Positions 10,199 through 18,489 of a stretch of 64,000 nt of DNA are shown here, in pieces. Under the pieces are notes generated by a model. The model worked only from the letters and a program-made list of their open reading frames with translations, had not been told where the DNA came from and did not search any database. This DNA is from Xanthobacteraceae bacterium (GTDB lineage Bacteria; Pseudomonadota; Alphaproteobacteria; Rhizobiales; Xanthobacteraceae): assembly GCA_028282095.1 (NCBI GenBank), contig JANQIP010000159.1:17263-81262 (forward strand), read 5' to 3'. The position numbers and the translations under genes are program-made. Each line of letters begins with the position of its first letter. Positions within the stretch are counted from its first letter, which is position 1.

Positions 10199-11338
10199 AT
10201 GACTGCCGCACTCGTCGTCGCTGCCGCCGCGTTTTTCGCGCTGACCTTTTTGGTTCACTTGGTGAGCATTATTGCCGCCTTGACCCGTTGCAGGGCGCGA
10301 CCTGGTGCACTTCCCGCTCCGCCTGCTGACGCTCCTGCGGTCTCCATTATACGTCCGGTTTGCGGGATCGAGAATCACATCGCGGAGACTTTGGAATCGA
10401 GCTTCGATCTCGATTATCCAAACTACGAATTGCTGTTCTGCGTTGCGTCTCCGAAAGACCCGATCATTCCGACCGTCGCGGCACTGCTGTGCAAATATCC
10501 CAAAGCACGCGCGCATCTTCTCGTCGGCGACGAGCGAATCAGCACCAACCCCAAGCTCAATAACTGCGCCAAAGGCTGGAAGGCGGCTGCCCACGACTGG
10601 ATCGCCATTGCCGACAGCAATGTGCTGATGCCGCGCGATTATATCCAAAGGCTGTTCGAGCCGTGGACCGAGAAGACCGGGCTCGTGTGCTCGCCGCCGA
10701 TCGGCGGCCGTCCACAAGGTTTTTGGGCCGAACTCGAATGCGCCTTCCTCAACCCTTACCAGGCACGCGCACAGTATTGCGCCGACGCGATCGGAATCGG
10801 CTTCGCCCAGGGCAAGACGATGTTCTGGCGGCGGGCGATTCTCGACCAGGCAGGCGGCATCCGCGCGCTCGCTGCCGATATCGCCGAAGACGCCGCCTCG
10901 ACCAAGGTCGTGCGTGCGTCAGGGCATAAGGTGAGGCTCGTCGACCAGCCGTTCGAGCAGCCGCTCGGTTATCGCAGCGCGCGCGAGGTATGGCGGCGCC
11001 AGACGCGTTGGGCGCGGTTGCGCCGGGCGTGCTTCCCGCACTTCTTCCTCCCGGAGATCATGACCGGCGGGATCTTTCCTATGATTGCGCTGGGCACCTT
11101 GGCCTATGCGATGAACTGGCCGGTGACCATCCTTGTTATTGCGCTCGCATTCCTTTGGTACGGTGGGGAAATCGCGCTTGCGCGTGCGGCACGTTGGCAC
11201 ATCTCCCCGCTCTATCCGGTGCATGCGGTTCTGCGCGACCTGCTCTTGCCCTTCCTGTGGCTCGACGCGCTGCTCGGGTCGGACTTTGAGTGGCGCGGCA
11301 ATGCCATGAGCGTTGCCGCCGACAGCCAGACGGCGTGA
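10199..11338 (+). CDS. Glycosyltransferase, ceramide glucosyltransferase/HpnI-like (GT21)
   Basis: SIIRPVCGIENHIAETLESSFDLDYPNYELLFCV; NPKLNNCAKGWKAA; IADSNV; RQTRWARLRR. Confidence 0.8.
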   Translation: MTAALVVAAAAFFALTFLVHLVSIIAALTRCRARPGALPAPPADAPAVSIIRPVCGIENHIAETLESSFDLDYPNYELLFCVASPKDPIIPTVAALLCKYPKARAHLLVGDERISTNPKLNNCAKGWKAAAHDWIAIADSNVLMPRDYIQRLFEPWTEKTGLVCSPPIGGRPQGFWAELECAFLNPYQARAQYCADAIGIGFAQGKTMFWRRAILDQAGGIRALAADIAEDAASTKVVRASGHKVRLVDQPFEQPLGYRSAREVWRRQTRWARLRRACFPHFFLPEIMTGGIFPMIALGTLAYAMNWPVTILVIALAFLWYGGEIALARAARWHISPLYPVHAVLRDLLLPFLWLDALLGSDFEWRGNAMSVAADSQTA

Positions 11339-11348
11339 TTAGGCCGGA

Positions 11349-11388
11349 GCATGATCCCGAAAAGTTACAGACTCTTCGGGACCATGCG
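11349..11388. repeat. Family A palindrome, diverged
   Basis: GCATGATCCCGAAAAGTTACAGACTCTTCGGGACCATGC. Confidence 0.75.
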
Positions 11389-11392
11389 ATAG

Positions 11393-12190
11393 TCACCAGG
11401 AGGCATGGAAATGGTGCACCGGGCCGCGGCCCGCCCCGACCGTGAGCCGATCAGCGGCGGCGATCGCTCCGGTCACGAATTCCTTGGCGGTACCGATGGC
11501 GGTGGCGAGGCTCTCGCCCTTGGCAAGGCCGGCGGCGATCGCCGAGGATAGCGTGCAGCCGGAGCCGTGCGTGTTCTCGGTCTCGATTCGCGTGGCATCG
11601 AACCGCTTTATGTCCCCTGGCTCGACCAGCAGATCGACGCACTGCGGACCTTCGCCATGGCCGCCCTTGATCAGCACCGCTGCCGCACCGAAGCCGAGCA
11701 GCCGTTCCGCCTGCGCCTGCATCTCGACTTCGCTTGCCGCAACCTCGCTGTCGAGCAGTGCCGCCGCTTCGAGCAGGTTCGGCGTCACCAGCCGCGCGCG
11801 TGGGAACAACACTTGCTTGAGCGTCTCCACCGCCTCCGGCGCAAGGAGCCGCCCCCCGCTCGTCGCCACCATCACCGGATCAAGCACGACCGCGGTCTGC
11901 CGATAGCGATCGAGCCCCGCCGCCACCGCTTCGATCGCCGCCGGCGCCGACAACATTCCGATCTTCACCGCCCCCACGGCGAGATCGGAGAACACCGCAT
12001 CGAACTGGGCGGTGATGAAGGCCGGCGGCACGTCATGGATTGCGGTGACGCCCGTCGTGTTCTGCGCTGTCAGCGCGACGATGACGGACGCGCCATAGAC
12101 GCCGAGCGCGGAAAAGGTCTTGAGATCGGCTTGTATCCCAGCGCCGCCGCTCGAATCGGAGCCTGCAATGGTGACGGCGATCGCAGTCAT
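11393..12190 (-). CDS. thiD: Bifunctional hydroxymethylpyrimidine kinase/phosphomethylpyrimidine kinase
   Basis: AIAVTIAGSDSSGGAGIQADLKTFSALGVYG; VLDPVMVATSGGRLL; NTHGSGCTLSSAIAA. Confidence 0.93.
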   Translation of the reverse strand: MTAIAVTIAGSDSSGGAGIQADLKTFSALGVYGASVIVALTAQNTTGVTAIHDVPPAFITAQFDAVFSDLAVGAVKIGMLSAPAAIEAVAAGLDRYRQTAVVLDPVMVATSGGRLLAPEAVETLKQVLFPRARLVTPNLLEAAALLDSEVAASEVEMQAQAERLLGFGAAAVLIKGGHGEGPQCVDLLVEPGDIKRFDATRIETENTHGSGCTLSSAIAAGLAKGESLATAIGTAKEFVTGAIAAADRLTVGAGRGPVHHFHASW

Positions 12191-12293
12191 GACGGCCGAA
12201 CCGAACGATCCCTATCCGCGGATGCGGAGAGGTGAGAGCCTGGAGCGAACTCTGTTTCGGCCGAACCGGAATTCACTCCCGTTGTTCCATGTT

Positions 12294-12457
12294 GGTCGCG
12301 TTTTCTGCGGCGAACCGGTTTCCACTTCGCCTGAAAACACTCCAAATGTCGGTCGCGTTTTCTGCGGCGAACCGGTTCCCACTTCGCCTGAAAACGCTCC
12401 ATATGTTGGTCGCGTTTTCCGCGGCGAACCGGTTCCCACTTCGCCTGAAAACGCTCC
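12294..12457. repeat. Family F repeat array, three copies at 57-bp period
   Basis: GGTCGCGTTTTCTGCGGCGAACCGGTTCCCACTTCGCCTGAAAACGCTCC starts at 12294, 12351 and 12408. Confidence 0.9.
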
Positions 12458-12479
12458 AAGCCCGTTGGTGCCGCTACCG

Positions 12480-13142
12480 TCACAGGCTCCTCCTTTTCAC
12501 CAAGGCCCCGTCCACGCAGGCGCGCAGTCTGCGCGCAGCGGCCTGCGGATTGGGCATCAACGAAAGTGCCGAAATCACCGCGATCCCATCGGCACCGGCA
12601 GCGATCACTTCGGTCGCATTCGTTTCGTCAATGCCGGCGATGCCGAGCACCGGGAGCGCGGGCGCGCGTCGCCGCAACACCGCGAGAATGGCGCGCAAGC
12701 CCGAACAGCCGATCGGCGGATCGGGATTGTCCTTGGAACCCGTCGCAAAAATGCCGCCCACGCCGACATAGTCGATGAGGTCGAGCGGAGCCGCCTCAGC
12801 CTGCGCCGGAGTCTTGATCGAATGTCCGACGAGGGCGCCCGGACCGAGCAGCGCGCGTGCATCGGCGAGCGCCATGTCGTCCGGCCCGAGGTGCACGCCA
12901 TGGGCGCCGGCGGCGAGCGCAACATCGACGCGGTCGTTGACGACGAACGGCACCGACGCAGGCGCGAGTGCTGTCTTGATGGCCCGCGCTTCGTCGACCA
13001 GATGGCGGGTTGACCCGTGCTTGTCGCGTAGTTGCAAGAGCGTCGCCCCGCCTGCGACAACCGCACGCGCCAGATCGTCCAGCCTATGCCCGCCTGCGCG
13101 GTCGGCATCGACAATGGCATTGAGGCGGACATCGACCGGCAT
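12480..13142 (-). CDS. thiE: Thiamine phosphate synthase
   Basis: LLQLRDKHGSTR, PFVVNDRVDVALAAGAHGVHLGPDD, GVGGIFATGSK. Confidence 0.92.
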   Translation of the reverse strand: MPVDVRLNAIVDADRAGGHRLDDLARAVVAGGATLLQLRDKHGSTRHLVDEARAIKTALAPASVPFVVNDRVDVALAAGAHGVHLGPDDMALADARALLGPGALVGHSIKTPAQAEAAPLDLIDYVGVGGIFATGSKDNPDPPIGCSGLRAILAVLRRRAPALPVLGIAGIDETNATEVIAAGADGIAVISALSLMPNPQAAARRLRACVDGALVKRRSL

Positions 13143-13146
13143 GAAA

Positions 13147-13251
13147 GCATGATCCCCTAAAGCTGGCAGACTTTTGAGATAAGATCATGCGACCGGGCAA
13201 AGCGGAAGAGAGCGCGGTTGATCCGACCTGACGCGATCGCGTGCGCTCTAG
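13147..13251. repeat. Family A composite (A palindrome + IR1)
   Basis: GCATGATCCCCTAAAGCTGGCAGACTTTTGAGATAAGATCATGC then AGAGAGCGCGGTTGATCC..GTGCGCTCTAG. Confidence 0.7.
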
Positions 13252-14000
13252 CTCACATTCGCCCGGGCGACAAGCTCGGATGCATCCAGCGCATGCACCG
13301 CATCGAGGATCCCGGGCGCAAGGCTGCCAGGGCCGTGCGCCCTTTCTGCTGCGATCTCGCCTGCAACCCCAATTCCCAGCAGCGCGGCGGCGACTGCCTG
13401 ACCCGGATCGGGTTCAACCGCAAGGCAGGCGGCCGCCAATGCCGCACCGGCGCAGCCCATCGCAGCCACCTTTGCCATCCATGGATGGCCGTTGGCGATG
13501 CGCAGGATGCGCTCGCCGTCGGCGACGAGATCGGTCGGTCCAGTCACCGCAATAACTGCACTCGTTTCGATCGCATAGCGCGCAAGCGCCGCCGGAGTGC
13601 CTTCGGCTCCCGCCACCGCCGGGAACTCATCCGCATTGAGGTGGATACCGGTCGGGCGCGTACGAACGAGCGCTTCCGCAAACAGCGCCCGCGATTGCGA
13701 TCTTTCGATATACACCGGATCGAGCATCCAGCGCACGCCGACCTCGCTTGCGATGTCGACCGCAATGCCAACCGCGTCCCGACGGGCGCGATCCATCGTG
13801 CCGAGATTGACGAGCAGCGCGTCCACGCCGGCGACGAAATCGGCGACCTCCTCGGGCGCAATTGTCATCGAGGGTGTCGCCCCGGCGGCAAGCAACAAGT
13901 TGGCCGTGAAGGCCTGGGCCACCCCGTTGGTAATGCAATGCACACGTGGGCGCCGCATGCGCACACGTGCGAGTATAGCGGCGGCAACCTGCGGAAACTC
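13248..14000 (-). CDS. thiM: Hydroxyethylthiazole kinase (true start uncertain; the ORF-track N-terminus overlaps the probable riboswitch)
   Basis: RPRVHCITNGVAQAFTANLLLAAGATPSM; LLVNLGTMD; NADEFPAVAG; MGCAGAALAAA. Confidence 0.88.
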   Translation of the reverse strand, partial: EFPQVAAAILARVRMRRPRVHCITNGVAQAFTANLLLAAGATPSMTIAPEEVADFVAGVDALLVNLGTMDRARRDAVGIAVDIASEVGVRWMLDPVYIERSQSRALFAEALVRTRPTGIHLNADEFPAVAGAEGTPAALARYAIETSAVIAVTGPTDLVADGERILRIANGHPWMAKVAAMGCAGAALAAACLAVEPDPGQAVAAALLGIGVAGEIAAERAHGPGSLAPGILDAVHALDASELVARANVS

Positions 14001-14019
14001 GCCTTCTGGCGTATACAAC

Positions 14020-14110
14020 TCCTGTTCCCTCCGCCGACATGATCCATCCGGGTCAGATCCGGCCGCTTGGCCGAAAACCCTCACACCAGGCGGATCGTGC
14101 CGGCCACGCC
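14020..14110 (-). promoter_or_regulatory. Probable TPP riboswitch upstream of thiM
   Basis: Reverse strand GGATCTGACCCGGATGGATCATGTCGGCGGAGGGAACAGG resembles the conserved 3' part of the TPP (THI) aptamer; the 5' part matches weakly. Confidence 0.6.
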
Positions 14111-14306
14111 ACTGAGAACGGATAGCGGACGCTAATCCCCTTCGTATGTTGACGCAAGGTCACTCGTTTTAGTTGTATGTGGATCAATCTATCTCTCTTT
14201 ACGGGCGTTCGGTGCGGCCAAGTTCTCCAGAGAGCGACACATTTCAATGCAAGGACGGACGGGCCCGCCCGCCGTGGACCCGGCGGCGCGATCTCATGGA
14301 AGAGCG

Positions 14307-16082
14307 ATGACCCGAGAGACAACCCCCCGCCTTTCCCAACCGTTCCTGCCACGATCCTTTAGAGCGCGATGGCTTCAGGTTCGTTCAATCGCGCTCTCGT
14401 TCTCTTTGTCGTGCCGCATGATCTTGTCCGTGAATTGTGCCGAGTTTTTGGGATCATGCTTTGGACGCTTTGCCGCTGCCACGGCGGCACTGGCGCTCTT
14501 GCTCGGTTCCGGCGCTTCTGTTCTCGCACCACAGCAAAGCCACGCACAGCCGGCGGCCGAAAACGCTCGCAAGCACTCGCCATCATCGAATGCCGGGCGG
14601 CCCCGCGATGGCGCTGCCGAGAGCGGCCGGGCATCGTCCAATCCGGCACCGAACGAACGACCGGCGAACAGGGCAAGCGACCAGCGGAAGACGACCCGCA
14701 AGCTCCCCGCCGATGTCGTGACCGATCATGCTCTCAATCTTGCGGACCGGACGCTGCGCTTTACGGCGACCGCAGGATCCATTCCCCTGTTCGACGGGGA
14801 CAGCGGCGAACTCCAGGCCGAGGTTGCTTACACCGCCTATGTCGTCGATGCGGCTGCGGGCGAACGCCCCGTCACTTTTCTCTTCAATGGTGGACCGGGA
14901 GCAGCCTCGGCCTATCTCAATATCGGCGCGCTCGGCCCCTGGCGGCTGCCATTCGACGCCATCACCGCGTCGGGCCCAAGCGCCCTCCGTCCCAATGCGC
15001 AGACCTGGCTCGACTTCACCGATCTCGTCTTTGTCGATCCGCCAGGCACCGGCTACAGCCGTTTGGCAGGCGGAGACAATCGAAGCCGACGCTACTGGTC
15101 GGTCGACGGGGATGCCGAGGCGCTCGCCGTCGTCATCCGCAAATGGATCAACCAGGCCGGGCGTCAGCGCGCGGCAAAGTTCCTCGTCGGTGAAAGCTAT
15201 GGCGGCATGCGCGTCCTGAAGATCGCGCGCGCGCTCGAACAGCGCCAGGGCGTCGGTGTGCGCGGGTTCGTGCTGATCTCACCGGTGCTCGATTTCGCCC
15301 GGCTTGGGCAGCGCCGGCATAGACCGATGTCCTATGTCACCCATCTGCCGTCGATGGCGGCGACCGCACTTGAGTTGAAAGGCGGCCTTGACCGCAAGGC
15401 GCTCGCCGCGGCCGAGGCCTATGCGTCCGGCGCGTATCTCGCCGACCTCATGCGCGGCGTGCGCGATGAGGCCGCGGTCGAGCGGATATCGGAACGCCTT
15501 TCGGCTCTGATCGGGCTCGACAAAGCACTGATCAAGCGGTTCGGCGGGCGCATCGACTCGCGGACCTTCCGACGCGAGCTCTATCGTTCCCGTGGGCTGG
15601 TCGGCAGCGCCTACGACGCAACCATTACCGCCCTCGACCCGACGCCCTCAGCGCCGCGGTCGCGCTATCCCGATCCGGTGCTCGACGCCACCAGGGCGCC
15701 GCTCATCTCGGCAATGACCGAGCTCTATCGAGACATGCTGAAATGGCAGGTCGACAAACCCTACCGCCTCCTCAATGGCAGGGTCAGCTCGCGCTGGAAC
15801 TGGGGCCGCGGGCGTAGTGCGATCCAGTCGGTGGATGAGTTGCGTACGGCGCTGGCGAGCGACCGGCACACGCGCATACTCATCGCGCACGGCGCGAGCG
15901 ATCTCGTGACACCCTATTTCGCCAACAAGTTGATCCTCGATCAGCTTCCCGCTTACGCATCCGAGCGGGCGAAATTCGCAGTCTATGGCGGCGGTCACAT
16001 GTTTTATTCGCGCGATGAATCGCGCCGCGAGCTGCGCCGCGACGCCGCCGCGCTTTACGCCGCGGCACTCGCACCGGAATGA
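14307..16082 (+). CDS. Serine carboxypeptidase-like S10 family peptidase, secreted (N-terminus overlaps a family A repeat)
   Basis: FLFNGGPGAASAYLNIG; DPPGTGYSR; VGESYGGMR (catalytic Ser); ATG at 14307 preceded by GGAAGAG; hydrophobic signal FAAATAALALLLGSGASVLA. Confidence 0.8.
   Translation: MTRETTPRLSQPFLPRSFRARWLQVRSIALSFSLSCRMILSVNCAEFLGSCFGRFAAATAALALLLGSGASVLAPQQSHAQPAAENARKHSPSSNAGRPRDGAAESGRASSNPAPNERPANRASDQRKTTRKLPADVVTDHALNLADRTLRFTATAGSIPLFDGDSGELQAEVAYTAYVVDAAAGERPVTFLFNGGPGAASAYLNIGALGPWRLPFDAITASGPSALRPNAQTWLDFTDLVFVDPPGTGYSRLAGGDNRSRRYWSVDGDAEALAVVIRKWINQAGRQRAAKFLVGESYGGMRVLKIARALEQRQGVGVRGFVLISPVLDFARLGQRRHRPMSYVTHLPSMAATALELKGGLDRKALAAAEAYASGAYLADLMRGVRDEAAVERISERLSALIGLDKALIKRFGGRIDSRTFRRELYRSRGLVGSAYDATITALDPTPSAPRSRYPDPVLDATRAPLISAMTELYRDMLKWQVDKPYRLLNGRVSSRWNWGRGRSAIQSVDELRTALASDRHTRILIAHGASDLVTPYFANKLILDQLPAYASERAKFAVYGGGHMFYSRDESRRELRRDAAALYAAALAPE
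14361..14459. repeat. Family A composite repeat (IR1 + A), about 99 bp
   Basis: AGAGCGCGATGGCTTCAGGTTCGTTCAATCGCGCTCT..GCATGATCTTGTCCGTGAATTGTGCCGAGTTTTTGGGATCATGC. Confidence 0.85.
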
Positions 16083-16192
16083 TGGGGCTCTTCGCTCAAA
16101 GTGGGTCTACGGAGCATGTTCCGAAAAACTCGGGAGATCCTTCTCGCATTCACGGTAGATCCGGGAGGGAGTGGTTGGGGTCGCTGTTGGTC

Positions 16193-16263
16193 CGTTCGTC
16201 CCCGCGCAAGCGGGGACCCAGAGTGATGCCGAGACTGGATTCCCGCTTTCGCGGGAACGAACG
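16193..16263. repeat. Family D repeat
   Basis: CGTTCGTCCCCGCGCAAGCGGGGACCCAGAG..CCCGCTTTCGCGGGAACGAACG. Confidence 0.8.
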
Positions 16264-16470
16264 CAGTTTGCGAGCTGACTCCACGCCATACTACCCAACT
16301 CTCCCCCACAAGCGGCGGAGGGAGATGAGAGACTCAAGCCACGGTATAGTTTGTTATCTAACTAAACGGCATAGTTCGCCAGCGAACTAATTCGTTCGTC
16401 GTCAAACTCATTGGTTGGTCGTCTAACTAATTGGTTTGTCACCGACCGAACTGATCCGCCGGAGACAGTG

Positions 16471-18348
16471 TCAGATCACCAGCACGTCGGGCTCGGGCGT
16501 CTCGCGATAAAGCCGTTCGACATCGCGTTGGCGGCATTCCAATGCACGACGCTGGTTGATGTAGCCCTTGTCGGTGATCTCGTTGGCGTCGATCGACGGC
16601 GCGTCGGACAACAGGATCACCCGCCTGATGCAGGTGCTCGAACTGCCGTGCTCTTCGTTCCAACGCGCGATGGCGCAAGCCACATGCTCGCGCACGGTCG
16701 GGTTACGAGCAAGCTCGGCGGGCGAGCCGGCGCTATCAGCCTTGAGCAGCGCCTGGCAACCGCCAACATTGAGCCAGGCGATGAGGCCGATATAGTCGCG
16801 ATCGGGGGCCGCGATGATCGCGTCCTGGATCACCGGAGAACACGCGCCGATGGTCCCGACCCGCAACGACCCGACATGCACCCAGGTCCCGGTCGAGAGC
16901 TTGAAGTCCTCGGCGAGCCGGCCGTCGAAAACCAACCCCTTGGTGTAGTCGGCCGCATCGGCGAGCCGTACCGCGTCACCGGGCCGATAGAAACCCTCTT
17001 CATCGAATACCTGCGCGGTGAGGTCGGCGCGCTTCCAATAACCCGGCATGGTGTTCGGCCCGCGCACCCGCACTTCGGTCTTTGCCTCGGCCGGCACGAG
17101 CTTGAGCTCGACGCCGGGCACCGGGACGCCGATCACGCCGGCGCGATCGATCAGAAAATGCGTCGAGGTCGCAAGCGGCGACATTTCCGTGCTGCCCCAG
17201 GAGGCGGTCATCGGAATGCGTTCGCCGGCCGTGCGCACGGCCAGGGTTTCCAACCGCGTCCACAGATCCTGCGGGAGCGCCGCCGCGGCATAGAAGATCA
17301 GGCGGAGCTTGGCGAAGAACGAGCGCGCGAGCGCCTCGTCCTGTTCGAGATGGGGCAAGAGCGCTGCAAAGCCCGCCGGCACGTTGAGATAGATGGTCGG
17401 AGAAATCTCGGAGAGATTGCGCACAGTCTCGCCGACCAGCGCCGGAACCGGCTTGCCGGCATCGATATACATCGTGCCGGCATTGTGCAGCACCATGTTG
17501 AAGTTGTGATTGCCTCCGAAGGTGTGATTCCACGGCAGCCAGTCGACGAGCACGAGCGGCTGGTCCTGCAGGAACGGCCACATCTGCGCGATCGATTGCT
17601 GGTTCGAGGTGAGCATGCGATGCGTGTTGATCACGCCCTTCGGCAGGCCGGTCGAGCCCGACGTGAAAAGGACCTTCACGATCGTATCGGGCGTGATGCC
17701 GGCGACCGCCGCTTCCAGCGCGGGTCCCGGCTGCGTTGCTTCGAGCGCGCCGAAGGCGGTGACGCCCGGCAGATTGGCCGAGTTGGCGCTTGCAACGATT
17801 TCGGCACCCTTGAGGTCAAGGGCGGCGAGCGCCTTGGCAAACGGGCCGGTGTCGGCGACATAGACGAGGCCGGGAGCGAGCAGTTCGCAGATATATTTGA
17901 GGTTCTGGTGGTCCTGGCTCTGCAGCGAATAGGCCGGTGAAATCGGCGCGACCGGAATTCCGGCGCTCGTTCCCGCGAGCATGAGCAAAGCGTGGTCGAT
18001 CGCATTGCCGGACAGGATCATCACCGGGCGTTCGACCGAGAGGCCGCGTTCGATCAGCGCGGCGGCGATCGCGTCGACACTGCGACGCGCGTCTTCATAG
18101 GTGACCTTGCGCCAGCCCTCGCCGCGGCGCTCGGCGAGGAAAGTCCGCGACGGCGCCGACTCGACCGCGGCGCGGAATACGCGCACCAGTGAGGGATCAT
18201 AAGGCACAAGCGGCGCGCGCGCCTGCAGGCGGACCGTCCCGTCGGCGGCGACGGTGTGTATGATGTCGACCGGCGCATAGTCGATCGGCCGGACCGGCGC
18301 GAGCGCCGGCTCGAAATCGGTGTAAGCAAACTGCGCTTGGCTCGCCAT
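16471..18348 (-). CDS. Feruloyl-CoA synthase (AMP-dependent synthetase/ligase)
   Basis: VLFTSGSTGLPKGVINTHRM; DWLPWNHTFGGNHNFNMVLHNAGTMYID; WGSTEMSPLAT. Confidence 0.85.
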   Translation of the reverse strand: MASQAQFAYTDFEPALAPVRPIDYAPVDIIHTVAADGTVRLQARAPLVPYDPSLVRVFRAAVESAPSRTFLAERRGEGWRKVTYEDARRSVDAIAAALIERGLSVERPVMILSGNAIDHALLMLAGTSAGIPVAPISPAYSLQSQDHQNLKYICELLAPGLVYVADTGPFAKALAALDLKGAEIVASANSANLPGVTAFGALEATQPGPALEAAVAGITPDTIVKVLFTSGSTGLPKGVINTHRMLTSNQQSIAQMWPFLQDQPLVLVDWLPWNHTFGGNHNFNMVLHNAGTMYIDAGKPVPALVGETVRNLSEISPTIYLNVPAGFAALLPHLEQDEALARSFFAKLRLIFYAAAALPQDLWTRLETLAVRTAGERIPMTASWGSTEMSPLATSTHFLIDRAGVIGVPVPGVELKLVPAEAKTEVRVRGPNTMPGYWKRADLTAQVFDEEGFYRPGDAVRLADAADYTKGLVFDGRLAEDFKLSTGTWVHVGSLRVGTIGACSPVIQDAIIAAPDRDYIGLIAWLNVGGCQALLKADSAGSPAELARNPTVREHVACAIARWNEEHGSSSTCIRRVILLSDAPSIDANEITDKGYINQRRALECRQRDVERLYRETPEPDVLVI

Positions 18349-18489
18349 GGCCTTTCCTCCCTCGGCCGTTCCAATTCAACTTGGAGCTTTCTTGCTCTTT
18401 TGTTCGATTTTTTATTTTGCTTCTTGCTTGCGTCAAGCTCCCTGCTCTGAGGTTGCATCCATGTCCGGCCCGCTGAACCGGTTGCTGTT

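Noticed and set aside
16411-17940. 509-aa plus-strand ORF
   Set aside because: Antisense to feruloyl-CoA synthase; His/Arg/Gly-rich shadow ORF with no recognisable motif
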